From positions 1 through 64,000 of the forward strand of contig CAMWTP010000029.1 of the NCBI GenBank assembly GCA_947177165.1: a stretch of DNA of 64,000 nt, in the 5' to 3' direction. Within the stretch, counting starts at the first letter, position 1. Every line of letters starts with the position of its first letter. The stretch comes from an uncultured Lachnospiraceae bacterium. Lineage in GTDB: Bacteria > Bacillota > Clostridia > Lachnospirales > Lachnospiraceae. Below the pieces are notes generated by a model. The model was not told where the DNA came from. It saw only the letters and a program-made list of their open reading frames with translations, and made no database searches. The position numbers and the translations under genes are program-made. Below, one piece after another: positions 26,261 through 35,081 of the stretch.

Positions 26261-26578
26261 ATGGGAGAAAAAGAGAATCCGCTGACAGAAGCTGTCTATT
26301 ATATTCTCCTGGCGGTGAGGAAACCGAATCACGGCTACGGAATCATTCAGGAGGTAGAACAGCTGACGAACGGGCGCGTCGTGCTGGGTGCAGGGACGCT
26401 GTACGGTGCGATACAGACTCTTCAGAAAAAGAAGTGGATTGACATCTACAGTGTCGACACAGAGTCCAGAAAGAAAAAGGAATATATGATTACGGACTTG
26501 GGCAAAGAGGTTTTTGAGGCGGAGAGAATACGGCTGGAAGAATTATTGAGAAACGCAGAATTGATGGAGCGTGAATGA
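26261..26578 (+). CDS. PadR-family transcriptional regulator
   Basis: A 105-residue winged-helix regulator. Typical PadR features are AVYYILLAVRKPNHGYGIIQEVE, the GAGTLYGAIQTLQKKKWI recognition region and the wing RKKKEYMITDLG. The C-terminal dimerisation helix is short, as in the PadR-s2 subgroup. GAGGTGAG precedes ATG 26261. It is followed 18 bp later by a DUF2812 membrane protein, a pairing often seen in Firmicutes in which the regulator controls its partner. Confidence 0.93.
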   Translation: MGEKENPLTEAVYYILLAVRKPNHGYGIIQEVEQLTNGRVVLGAGTLYGAIQTLQKKKWIDIYSVDTESRKKKEYMITDLGKEVFEAERIRLEELLRNAELMERE

Positions 26579-26596
26579 GAGGGGAGCTGTTAGGAA

Positions 26597-27292
26597 ATGA
26601 TAAAATTTCGTTTATACTTTGACAAGGACGCAGAGACAGAGTGGCTGAACCAGATGGCGGCGGACGGATGGGCGATGATAAGATTTTTTGCCGGATTTTA
26701 CAGTTTTGAAGCGTGCGAAAAAGGCGAGTATGTCTATCAGATTGATTTCGGTGACAGGCTGTTTGCCGTCAGCAGTGATTACAGGGAACTGATGCAGGAC
26801 GCAGGAATCGAGATTGTCCAGACATGGGCATATTGGGTGATTTTGCGCAAAAAAGCGTCCGGGGGCAAGTTTGAATTGTATACAGATGTGGCTTCCTGCA
26901 TGGAACACTACCAAAAAATCCGCAGACTGTTCAAGGTGGCGATCATCATAGAAATGCTCTGTGCTATTTTTGAACTTTGCATGGGCGCCATCGGGGGCGT
27001 GACGCTGGGATATGTCTTTGCACTTCTGTTTGGAGCCTTATTAATAGGATTGTTGAATACAGTAATCAAATTGAATGATACGATTGCGGAATTGAATGCC
27101 AGGATGACTGGAATTGAGAGAAGTGGCAGACACCGCAGTATCCCAGCCTTCATGGCGGTCGGAATGCTGATGAACGCCTGCTCCATCATGTTGACAGACA
27201 CTGTTTCTCTGGGAATCAGACATACCATACAGATTTTGGCAATCATATTGCTGGCGGCCGGACTGTTTCAAATGTGTTCTGGCAGGAAATAG
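26597..27292 (+). CDS. DUF2812 domain membrane protein
   Basis: A 231-residue protein. The N-terminal DUF2812 domain (about 1-105) shows KFRLYFDKDAETEWLNQMAADGW and YVYQIDFGD, usual for this family. The C-terminal part has transmembrane segments at about 112-130, 133-152, 195-210 and 213-227. DUF2812 proteins are regularly encoded beside PadR regulators and are of unknown function, perhaps envelope stress or transport related. It lies in the same transcription unit as PadR. Confidence 0.85.
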   Translation: MIKFRLYFDKDAETEWLNQMAADGWAMIRFFAGFYSFEACEKGEYVYQIDFGDRLFAVSSDYRELMQDAGIEIVQTWAYWVILRKKASGGKFELYTDVASCMEHYQKIRRLFKVAIIIEMLCAIFELCMGAIGGVTLGYVFALLFGALLIGLLNTVIKLNDTIAELNARMTGIERSGRHRSIPAFMAVGMLMNACSIMLTDTVSLGIRHTIQILAIILLAAGLFQMCSGRK

Positions 27293-27373
27293 AAAGTGGT
27301 ATCAGCGGATAAATATCACAGAGACGGGAATACTGATTTTACAAGATATAATAAAATCAGGAGGCACGAAGCA

Positions 27374-27808
27374 ATGATTGAACAGGATACAATCCGACTC
27401 TTGCGGGAGTGTGATGCGGGGATTAAGATGGGCGTCTCATCGATTGATGAGGTCATGGCGTATGTCAGTCATGACAAGCTGCGCAAATGTCTGGAGGACT
27501 GCAGGGAAAAACACGAAAAATTACAGGGCGAGATCGAGACCATGCTCACAGAATACCACGATGACGGGAAGGAGCCGAATGTCATGGCAAAGAGTATGTC
27601 GTGGATGAAGACGAATATGAAGCTTGTCATGAATGAGTCGGACCACACGATCGCAGACCTGATGACAGACGGTTGCAACATGGGGGTTAAGACACTGCAC
27701 AAGTATCTGAATCAGTACAAGGCAGCGGACGAGAAATCCAAGGATATCGCGAAGCGGCTGATCAATATTGAGGAGAAACTGACACTAGATATCAGGGAAT
27801 TTTTATAA
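27374..27808 (+). CDS. Conserved hypothetical helical protein, possibly ferritin-like
   Basis: A 144-residue, all-helical-looking soluble protein with many Asp, Glu, Lys and Met residues. It contains KMGVSSIDEVMAYVSHDKL and a C-terminal TLHKYLNQYKAADEKSKDIAKRLI helix. The pattern of four long amphipathic helices recalls small ferritin-like (DUF2383-type) bundles, but I do not see a convincing diiron motif, so no function is given. ATG 27374 follows AGGAGG at 27358-27363; a longer in-frame start at 27296 has no such site. It lies 81 bp after the DUF2812 gene, possibly in the same transcript. Confidence 0.7.
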   Translation: MIEQDTIRLLRECDAGIKMGVSSIDEVMAYVSHDKLRKCLEDCREKHEKLQGEIETMLTEYHDDGKEPNVMAKSMSWMKTNMKLVMNESDHTIADLMTDGCNMGVKTLHKYLNQYKAADEKSKDIAKRLINIEEKLTLDIREFL

Positions 27809-27844
27809 AATCTTTATTTAATTTTTGCTTTTGGGCAATATTTG

Positions 27845-27873
27845 TTGACCGTATCCCATTTATCAAGTATAAT
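27845..27873 (+). promoter_or_regulatory. Promoter of the chemoreceptor gene
   Basis: TTGACC (27845-27850), a 17-bp spacer and a perfect TATAAT (27868-27873). The predicted leader is about 137 nt long. Confidence 0.8.
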
Positions 27874-27901
27874 TATAGTAAATATTTGCTAAGAATATCA
27901 T

Positions 27902-27942
27902 AAAAAAAGTTATGTGATTTAGATAGTCTGCAAACTTTTTTT
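27902..27942 (+). terminator. Terminator-like hairpin in the chemoreceptor leader
   Basis: Seven A plus GTT (27902-27911) can pair with AAC plus seven T (27933-27942) across a 21-base loop. The right arm serves as the T run. Placed between promoter and gene, it could act as an attenuator or be a chance A/T hairpin. Confidence 0.35.
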
Positions 27943-28017
27943 GCTTGTAACTATAGAGACAACGCATTGGTTATGGTATTTTTCACAAATAGGAACTGCG
28001 TAGTAAGTTGAAAGGGT

Positions 28018-29736
28018 ATGGTTGCAAGTATGGAAAAAAGGAAAGAAGCTACTACAAATGAGGTATTAGGGAAGAATAGTCAGGTTGCACGCTTGAGAAA
28101 GATTGTAAAACAGACGAATTTTTCATTAGTGCTCGGCATTGTCCTGCTTGTGTTGCTGTTTTTTGCATGCATCAGTTATGCGGTTGTCTCGAATGAGCAG
28201 CTGGAGAGTACGATGTACCTGAATCAGTATCGTCTGGGCTCCAAGGCGCTGACTACGGCAGTGCAGTCTTATGCAGTTTCTGGTGATACGATGTATTATG
28301 ATGATTATATGAACGAGTTAAATGTTGACAAGAACAGGGATATCGCGTGGGAAGGTCTGGAGACGAACAACATTAAGGACCATGAGTGGGCGCAGCTCAA
28401 TGAGATTGCTGCTCTTTCCAACAATCTGGTGCCTCTTGAGGAGGAGGCGATGGCAGCAGTGGCGGCGGGAGATACAGCTTCTGCAATCGAATTTGTGTTT
28501 GGAGAAGAGTACTCCGAAACGATTCAGAAGATCAATACCATGACAGATGCGGTCATTACCGATATCCAGGAGCGTCTGGATTCCTCCAAAAAGTTGTTTA
28601 TGGTGATACAGATTATCTGTGCTGTTGCTTTTCTTGCAGGTTTTATCAGGCTGTCACAGCAGTGCCTGAGGACGATTCATTTTTCGCAGACAGAGCTGCT
28701 TGCGCCGATTATCAAGGTTTCGGATCAGATGGCACAGCTCGCAGACGGGAATCTGCATACGGATTTTGATCTGAAGGAAGATGACAGTGAGGTTGGAAAT
28801 ATGGTTGCTGCCATCCGGTTTATGAAAGATAACATGGCGGCGATTATTGATGAGATTTCCTATATTCTGGACCAGATGGGACAGGGAAATTATATATTGG
28901 CAGTGAAACAGAACTATGTGGGCGAATATGTGAAGATCAAGGATTCCTTTAACAAAATTATGGCGGATATGCGCAGCACAGTAAGTACGATACAGGAAGT
29001 GGCGCAGGAGATTGACAGCGGTTCGGCGCAGCTTGCATATGCGGCGGACGATCTGGCAACGGCATGTACCGGGCAGGCAACGGAGGTTTCCGATCTGATG
29101 ATGCTGTTGACGGAGCTTGGCAACAGTATTGCTTACAATGAGCGGGAGGCTGAGGAAGCTGTGAAGATATCCAATCTGGCAAGCTCCACACTGGTAGTAG
29201 GCGGTCAGAAAATGGATGAGCTCAGGGAGGCAATGCAGGAGATCAACCAGTGTTCCGAGCAGATTATTTCAGTAATTTCGGCAATATCGGACATCGGTGA
29301 CGAGATTGATCTGCTCTCCCTGAATGCCTCCATCGAGTCTGCGAGGGCAGGCGAGGCCGGAAGAGGATTCGCAGTAGTGGCAGAGCAGGTCAAGAAGCTT
29401 GCAGAAGCATCCCAGAATGCGGTAGGACAGACGTCCGAGCTGATCGAGCGGACTGTTCAGTCTGTTGAAGTCGGAACCAGGATATCCCGCGAGGCGGCTG
29501 CCAACATGGAGGAAGTGCAGATGGGAGCCGAGGAGACGACGGGCCGCATCAACGCTATCGTGGAGAAACTGAAAATGGAAGTCGAGAGTATTGCCCATAT
29601 CAACGAGAGCATCGGTGTTGTTGCGGGGATTGTGGACAACAACTCGGCGACGTCGGAGGAGACGGCGGCGGTCAGCGAACAGCAGAAGGCTCAGGTGGAG
29701 TCCATGGTAGATCTGATAAGTAAGTTCAAAGTATAA
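28018..29736 (+). CDS. Methyl-accepting chemotaxis protein
   Basis: A 572-residue transmembrane chemoreceptor. A first transmembrane segment lies at about 36-58, then a helical extracellular sensor of about 140 residues. A second segment lies at about 195-213, followed by HAMP-type helices (two consecutive units, about 220-325). The cytoplasmic coiled-coil signalling domain carries the hairpin tip DLLSLNASIESARAGEAGRGFAVVAEQVKKLAE. The tip reads LLSLNASIESARAGE instead of the common LLALNAAIEAARAGE, a mild variation. No che or flagellar genes are in the window. ATG 28018 lies close to its AAAGGG site, so ATG 28030 is also possible. Confidence 0.95.
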   Translation: MVASMEKRKEATTNEVLGKNSQVARLRKIVKQTNFSLVLGIVLLVLLFFACISYAVVSNEQLESTMYLNQYRLGSKALTTAVQSYAVSGDTMYYDDYMNELNVDKNRDIAWEGLETNNIKDHEWAQLNEIAALSNNLVPLEEEAMAAVAAGDTASAIEFVFGEEYSETIQKINTMTDAVITDIQERLDSSKKLFMVIQIICAVAFLAGFIRLSQQCLRTIHFSQTELLAPIIKVSDQMAQLADGNLHTDFDLKEDDSEVGNMVAAIRFMKDNMAAIIDEISYILDQMGQGNYILAVKQNYVGEYVKIKDSFNKIMADMRSTVSTIQEVAQEIDSGSAQLAYAADDLATACTGQATEVSDLMMLLTELGNSIAYNEREAEEAVKISNLASSTLVVGGQKMDELREAMQEINQCSEQIISVISAISDIGDEIDLLSLNASIESARAGEAGRGFAVVAEQVKKLAEASQNAVGQTSELIERTVQSVEVGTRISREAAANMEEVQMGAEETTGRINAIVEKLKMEVESIAHINESIGVVAGIVDNNSATSEETAAVSEQQKAQVESMVDLISKFKV

Positions 29737-29809
29737 TGAGGTACATAACCCCTTTGCGCGCATATGATATTAGTGAGATCAGTAGAAATGATGGCGCGTG
29801 GAGATTCTT

Positions 29810-31306
29810 ATGAATGATTTGGAGAAGGCGCAGTCCTGCATTACACAGGTGACACAGCAGGAGCCATATCTTACGGGTGAAAATGTGATTGTCGCTGTGC
29901 TCGACAGCGGGATCGATTATTTCCTGCCGGAATTTCGCGGCGCAGACGGGCAGACGCGCATTCTGGCGATATGGGATCAGACTGGGCAGCCCGGTGAGGA
30001 ACAGGGAAAAATGCCGCCTCCGGGATACCAGGAGGGTGTACTTTACACAAGAGAGATGATCAATGAGGCACTGGCTTTGGGGCGCGGGAGCGGTCAAAAG
30101 CTGGTGCCTGTTTTTGACGTATCGGGGCATGGGACAGCGGTGGCAGGTGTGGCGGCCGGGACAGGGATGGGGGTGGCACCCAGGGCAGATCTGCTGATCA
30201 TCAAACTTGGCAATCCGCAGGCGGACTCTTTTCCGAGAACAACACAGCTGATGCGCGGAATCAACTACGCGGTCAGTCTGGGTGTGGAGCTGGGAAGACC
30301 GGTAGCGGTCAATCTCAGCTTTGGAAATACATATGGAGACCATCAGGGAAATTCGCTTCTGGAGCGCTTTGTTGACAACGCCTCTGAGATTGGGAGAAGT
30401 GCCATTATCATAGGGAGCGGAAATGAGGGGGCGTCAGGAGGACATACGGCGGGTGTGGTGCGGAATGGCAGCCGTGTGGTGGAGCTCGCGGTGGCTGATT
30501 ATGAGACTGGACTTAATATTCAGCTGTGGAAGTTTTACCAGGATGTATATAACCTGGTCATCACCTCGCCCGGCGGGGAGCGGATGGCGCTGGAACTCTC
30601 CAATATCAGGGAAGCGCAGGCGGTGCGGCGGACACTGGAGCAGACGCAGCTGCTGTGCTACCTGGGAAAACCGCTTCCCTACAATGTGCAGCAGGAAGTT
30701 TTTATCGATATGATACCAGCGGGAAGCTATCTAAACAGTGGTGTGTGGCGCATGGAACTTCAGCCGGTATCGCTGGTGACTGGGGAATACAGGCTGTATC
30801 TTCCAAGTTATGCGGCGAGAAGCGCCGCAACTGGATTTTTCCTGCCGACACCGGAGATGACGATCACGATACCCTCGACAGCAAGGCGTGCTGTCACGGT
30901 TGGCGCTTACGATGTATCGCGCAGAAGTTATGCGGATTTTTCAGGAAGAGGATATGTGTACCACTACAGTGACGGCAGGACGGATATGGCGGGCGGACAG
31001 CAGATTATCGCTGATGTGAAGCCGGACTTGTCAGCGCCGGGGGTGAATATCACAGTGCCTGTGCCGAACGGGGGCTATGAGCAGGTGTCAGGGACATCCT
31101 TTGCGACACCGTTTGTGACGGGGGCGGCTGCACTGTTGATGGAATGGGGAATCGTCCGCGGAAATGACCGGTTTCTCTACGGAGAGCGGCTGAAAGCAGG
31201 CCTTATCCGGGGAGCACAGTCATTGGCCGGAGTCCCCGCGCGCCCGGACAGCAGGATTGGGTGGGGAACTCTGTGCGCGGAGCGGGCACTGGAGAGTATG
31301 CAATGA
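29810..31306 (+). CDS. Subtilisin-like serine protease (S8, Csp-like) without prodomain
   Basis: A 498-residue S8 peptidase of the type found in clostridial germination (Csp) and related proteins. The catalytic triad is complete: Asp32 in AVLDSGID, His107 in SGHGTAVAG and Ser430 in GTSFATP. A jellyroll-like insertion of about 130 residues lies between the His and Ser blocks, as in CspB. No signal peptide is present. Relatives start with a prodomain of about 95 residues ending KPKRLYF; this protein begins just after that point. ATG 29810 follows GGAG by 6 bases. A matching stand-alone prodomain is encoded at 19936-20226. A GH18/LysM gene follows. Confidence 0.92.
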   Translation: MNDLEKAQSCITQVTQQEPYLTGENVIVAVLDSGIDYFLPEFRGADGQTRILAIWDQTGQPGEEQGKMPPPGYQEGVLYTREMINEALALGRGSGQKLVPVFDVSGHGTAVAGVAAGTGMGVAPRADLLIIKLGNPQADSFPRTTQLMRGINYAVSLGVELGRPVAVNLSFGNTYGDHQGNSLLERFVDNASEIGRSAIIIGSGNEGASGGHTAGVVRNGSRVVELAVADYETGLNIQLWKFYQDVYNLVITSPGGERMALELSNIREAQAVRRTLEQTQLLCYLGKPLPYNVQQEVFIDMIPAGSYLNSGVWRMELQPVSLVTGEYRLYLPSYAARSAATGFFLPTPEMTITIPSTARRAVTVGAYDVSRRSYADFSGRGYVYHYSDGRTDMAGGQQIIADVKPDLSAPGVNITVPVPNGGYEQVSGTSFATPFVTGAAALLMEWGIVRGNDRFLYGERLKAGLIRGAQSLAGVPARPDSRIGWGTLCAERALESMQ

Positions 31307-31396
31307 AATGAATAAAAGGGATTACTGCGTAATAGGACAATCTGACAGTTGAATATGTATAGAAAAAATACAAAAGTCAGAAAGGAATGTGATAGG

Positions 31397-32533
31397 ATGC
31401 AGATATATGTAGTCCGGGAAGGAGACAGCATAGACAGTATTGCGGCGGCATTTGCAGCCAGCGCGGAGGAAATTGCCTATGACAATCAGATTTCCAAACC
31501 TTATCCTCTTGCTGTTGGGCAGGCATTGCTGATTCCAGACGCAGACAATACAGAGCAGAAAAGAGCAGTTCGTGTCAATGGTTACGCATATCCGTACATA
31601 CAGGATCAGGTGCTCTCTGAGACACTGCCATATCTGACAACTCTCTCCGTGTTTTCCTATGGTTTTACCACCAGCGGAAATCTGGTGCCGCCTCAGGCGG
31701 ATGACAGTCATATGATCCATGAGGCATGGCAGTATGGGACGGTTCCTGTTCTGGTTTTGACGCCGTTTGACCAGACGGGGATGTTCAACAATTATCTGAT
31801 CAGTGAAATTACCCACAATCCCGCGGCGCAGCAGAATCTGATTGATCAGATGTTTTTGACGATGGAGGAGAAAGGGTTTGCCGGAATCGATCTTGATTTT
31901 GAGTATATATTACCGCAGGACAGGGTGGCGTATGCGGAGTTTGTCGCAAATGTCAGGGCGCAGGCGGCACCAAGAGGTTATCCGGTCTCAGTGGCGCTGG
32001 CGCCGAAAACGTCGGCAGACCAGAGAGGTCTCTTGTATGAGGGAAAGGATTACAAGCTGCTCGGCGCAGCGGCGGACAGTGTGCTGTTGATGACCTATGA
32101 GTGGGGATATACCTACGGTCCGCCTATGGCGGTCGCGCCAATCAATAAAGTGCGGGAGGTTGTGGAGTACGCAGTGACGGAGATTCCGTCAGAGAAAATA
32201 GACCTCGGGATTCCAAATTATGGATATGACTGGACACTGCCCTTTATTCAGGGAACCTCCGCGGCACGGACAATTGGAAATGTGGAAGCCGTCCGGATTG
32301 CGATTGAGAATCACGCGGAGATACAGTTTGACCAGACGGCCATGTCTCCGTTTTTCCGCTATGAAAAAAACGGGGTGCAGCATGAGGTATGGTTTGAGGA
32401 TGTGCGGAGTATGAGAGAGAAATTCCATCTGATTCCGGAATATGGTCTGCGGGGAATGGGTTACTGGCAGATTATGAGGCTGTTTCGTGCAAACTGGCTG
32501 CTGCTCGCTGATATTTTTGACATAGTAAAATAG
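31397..32533 (+). CDS. LysM / glycoside hydrolase 18 protein, YaaH (SleL)-like
   Basis: A 378-residue protein with one N-terminal LysM domain (residues 1-47, YVVREGDSIDSIAAAF) that binds peptidoglycan. The GH18 barrel carries the catalytic motif GIDLDFEY, with Glu169 as acid/base. Similar proteins (YaaH/SleL) are N-acetylglucosaminidases acting on spore cortex. No signal peptide is visible, which suits a spore-coat protein assembled from the mother cell. ATG 31397 follows AAAGGA by 10 bases. It lies 90 bp after the subtilase gene, and both may serve spore germination or spore coat processing. Confidence 0.9.
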   Translation: MQIYVVREGDSIDSIAAAFAASAEEIAYDNQISKPYPLAVGQALLIPDADNTEQKRAVRVNGYAYPYIQDQVLSETLPYLTTLSVFSYGFTTSGNLVPPQADDSHMIHEAWQYGTVPVLVLTPFDQTGMFNNYLISEITHNPAAQQNLIDQMFLTMEEKGFAGIDLDFEYILPQDRVAYAEFVANVRAQAAPRGYPVSVALAPKTSADQRGLLYEGKDYKLLGAAADSVLLMTYEWGYTYGPPMAVAPINKVREVVEYAVTEIPSEKIDLGIPNYGYDWTLPFIQGTSAARTIGNVEAVRIAIENHAEIQFDQTAMSPFFRYEKNGVQHEVWFEDVRSMREKFHLIPEYGLRGMGYWQIMRLFRANWLLLADIFDIVK

Positions 32534-32696
32534 GAGTTACAGTTTCTGGCTGTGTGTATCCCTTCTGATTCTGGCACAAGCTGATGTCAGAACAGTGACA
32601 ACTGTGATAGGCAGGATAAAATTCCGTGGCTTTCTGTGTAGACTTTTGGCGATATTTAGTGTAAACTAAAAAGAAGTATGGAATAGATACAAAGGA

Positions 32697-33806
32697 GTGA
32701 GTACACTGGTTAAGAGAAGATATGTGAGGTCGCGCTCATTAAAAGATGAAATGGTGATCGACCAGGCGATTGTGGACAGGGCGGGAAGAATACTGATATC
32801 AAGGAACACAATGCTTGACGCTTACCATATAGCGTCTCTTATCAGGATGGGGGTTCCCGGGGTGTATATACGCGAAGGGGAGGAAGAGGAGCAGACTGAC
32901 GGAGGAGAGATAGTGATAGCTCCCTCAGTGCAGAGAGAGATAGAGAAACAGACAGTGAAGGACAGGGCAAAGGTCAACCTGTCCGAGAGTGTGAAAGCGA
33001 GAGTGGCGGAGGGAATACAGTATCTCTACAATGACACGGTTTCAGAAAGCTTTACGTCGACAACCCGCAGCATTACAGATGACCTGATGAGGGCAATCTC
33101 TGACAATGATGCGATTGCTGTGGATATCAGTGCACTCAAGATCAGTGACGAATACACCTTCAAGCACAGTGTCGATGTGGCTACAATGGCGATGATTGTC
33201 GGGAAAAAGCACGGACTGAGCGGGCAGGAAGTCTATGAGCTTGGCATTTCTGGGCTGCTTCATGATGTCGGCAAATCCAGGATACCCAATGAGATTCTGA
33301 ACAAGGCTGGGAAGCTCACTGATGATGAATTTATGATGATGAAGCAGCACTCCCTTTTTGGATACCAGATTTTAAAAGAAAAGGAGGATCTCTCCAACCC
33401 GATCAAGCTCGGTGTGCTCCAGCACCATGAAAAGATGAATGCGAAGGGGTATCCGATGGGAGTTGCCTTCGGGAAGATTAACCTGTTTGCACGCATCATA
33501 TCGATTGCAGATATATATGATGCGCTCGTGACAGAGCGGCCGTACAAGAAGCCGTTTTCGCCGAGAGATGCAGTGGAAATGATTATGTCCCTGACAGAGG
33601 AGCTTGACATCGATGTGATGAGAAGCTTTCTGGAGAGTGTGATCCTATATCCGGTCGGGACAGATGTGGAGCTCAGTACCGGGGAGCGTGCGCGTGTGAT
33701 CGGGAACAATTCCCAATATGTGTTGAGACCGAAGGTGATTGGTTTAAAATCAGGAAAGACCTATGACCTTTCGGAGATTGAGAATGCGAGTATTATAATA
33801 TTGTAG
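32697..33806 (+). CDS. HD-GYP domain protein, probable c-di-GMP phosphodiesterase
   Basis: A protein of up to 369 residues. The N-terminal part (about 1-95) is a DUF3391-like region (EMVIDQAIVDRAGRILI). The HD-GYP domain (about 145-320) keeps LLHDVGK and HHEKMNAKGYP, so it should hydrolyse cyclic di-GMP. The short C-terminal beta domain (about 325-369) follows it. The start is unclear: GTG 32697 overlaps the perfect AAAGGAG site (32691-32697), whereas the in-frame CTG 32706 has ideal spacing. The SGNH hydrolase gene follows after 15 bp. Confidence 0.92.
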   Translation: MSTLVKRRYVRSRSLKDEMVIDQAIVDRAGRILISRNTMLDAYHIASLIRMGVPGVYIREGEEEEQTDGGEIVIAPSVQREIEKQTVKDRAKVNLSESVKARVAEGIQYLYNDTVSESFTSTTRSITDDLMRAISDNDAIAVDISALKISDEYTFKHSVDVATMAMIVGKKHGLSGQEVYELGISGLLHDVGKSRIPNEILNKAGKLTDDEFMMMKQHSLFGYQILKEKEDLSNPIKLGVLQHHEKMNAKGYPMGVAFGKINLFARIISIADIYDALVTERPYKKPFSPRDAVEMIMSLTEELDIDVMRSFLESVILYPVGTDVELSTGERARVIGNNSQYVLRPKVIGLKSGKTYDLSEIENASIIIL

Positions 33807-33821
33807 GGAGGCTGTTTTTCG

Positions 33822-35039
33822 TTGTTTGTATACAATGTGAATCATAAGATACGGAACAGGATAAGTTTGATGCTTGCGGGCATTATGCTGGTATTGTGTT
33901 TTGCTACAGGGCATGTCAGGGCAGCAGATGCGTCGTTTCTTCCGATGTACCGGCGTGCAGTGGATTTTCCGCAGGGGGATTTGTCAAGACTGGCGCAGGT
34001 GCTCAGGAAAGCGCAGGACGGCGGGGAGATTACCATAGGATTTCTTGGCGGTTCGATCACGGAGGGGCGCGGCGCTGCCAACATACAGGATTGTTATGTT
34101 TCACAGGTATATAAATGGTGGTATGACACATTTCCCCAGGCGACGATCAATGTGATCAATGCGGGGCTTGGCGGTACGTCGTCCTATCTGGGGGTACATC
34201 GTGTCGATGAGGAGCTTTTGGCACACAGTCCGGACCTGGTATTTGTAGAGTTTGCAGTGAATGATACTGCCGATGAACTGCACACGAACAGTTACGAGAA
34301 TCTGATCCGGAGGATTCTCACGGCGGATAGCAATCCGGCGCTAGTGCTGTTATTTGCCACCAATGAGGTGGGCGATAGCCGCGAGGAGACAGAGGCTGAT
34401 TTGGGGAGATATTATGATCTGCCGATGCTCAGCTATGGCAGGGCAGTACTGCCGGAGGTGGAAGCCGGAAGCTTTGCATGGCATGAGATTGCGCAGGATA
34501 TCGTACATCCCAATAACAGAGGTCATTCTATCTTTGCAGGATTGATTACGACTTATCTGGAAGAGATTTGTTCAAGACTTGACGAGATAGAGATCGATGA
34601 AGAGCGCCTGCAAAGGTACGAGCTTCCGGAGCCGATCACGCCGCAGATATATCAAAGTGCCCATATTGAAAATGCGGCGACGATTACACCGTGTGCTGAA
34701 CTGGGATATGGCGTTTATGATTTTAACTATCATTTTATGGATAACTGGTATGCTTTGGAGGACCGATCTTATCTGTCTTTCGAGGTGGAGGCGTGCAGCA
34801 TAGGGATTCTATATCAGAGGACAGAGGAAGGCACTTTCGGGCAGTATGATATCTATATTGATGGTGTATGTGTCAGAACATTGGATGGAAACTTTGTCAA
34901 ATATGATGGCACGGAGACAGAGGCGGAGGAGCTGTACAGGGCACCGGACGGAGAAAGCAAAAAGCATGTGATCACGATTGTAAAAAATCCGGAATCTGTC
35001 AATATAGATTTTGTTATTATAGGTCTGTTAATCAGTTAA
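33822..35039 (+). CDS. Secreted SGNH/GDSL-type hydrolase
   Basis: A 405-residue exported esterase-like protein. A basic N-terminus and a hydrophobic core (LMLAGIMLVLCFATG) form a signal peptide, with likely cleavage after HVRA. The SGNH blocks are GGSITEG (nucleophile Ser), the oxyanion Gly/Asn regions and DIVHPNNRGH with the catalytic Asp and His. A C-terminal beta domain of about 140 residues may bind carbohydrate. Likely substrates are acetylated polysaccharides or peptidoglycan. The start is TTG 33822, 10 bases after AGGGAGG. It is in one operon with the HD-GYP gene and ends inside a bidirectional terminator. Confidence 0.88.
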   Translation: MFVYNVNHKIRNRISLMLAGIMLVLCFATGHVRAADASFLPMYRRAVDFPQGDLSRLAQVLRKAQDGGEITIGFLGGSITEGRGAANIQDCYVSQVYKWWYDTFPQATINVINAGLGGTSSYLGVHRVDEELLAHSPDLVFVEFAVNDTADELHTNSYENLIRRILTADSNPALVLLFATNEVGDSREETEADLGRYYDLPMLSYGRAVLPEVEAGSFAWHEIAQDIVHPNNRGHSIFAGLITTYLEEICSRLDEIEIDEERLQRYELPEPITPQIYQSAHIENAATITPCAELGYGVYDFNYHFMDNWYALEDRSYLSFEVEACSIGILYQRTEEGTFGQYDIYIDGVCVRTLDGNFVKYDGTETEAEELYRAPDGESKKHVITIVKNPESVNIDFVIIGLLIS

Positions 35040-35081
35040 CTAAAAAAGAATACCTCTTTTGAGGTATCCTTTTTTAGTTAA
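35036..35081. terminator. Bidirectional terminator containing two stop codons
   Basis: A 21-bp stem with one mismatch (35036-35056 with 35061-35081) and loop TTTT serves two convergent genes. The outer arms are A-rich and T-rich, so both directions end in a T run. The stop codons of the SGNH hydrolase (35037-35039) and of the hybrid kinase (35074-35076) both lie inside the arms. Confidence 0.92.
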
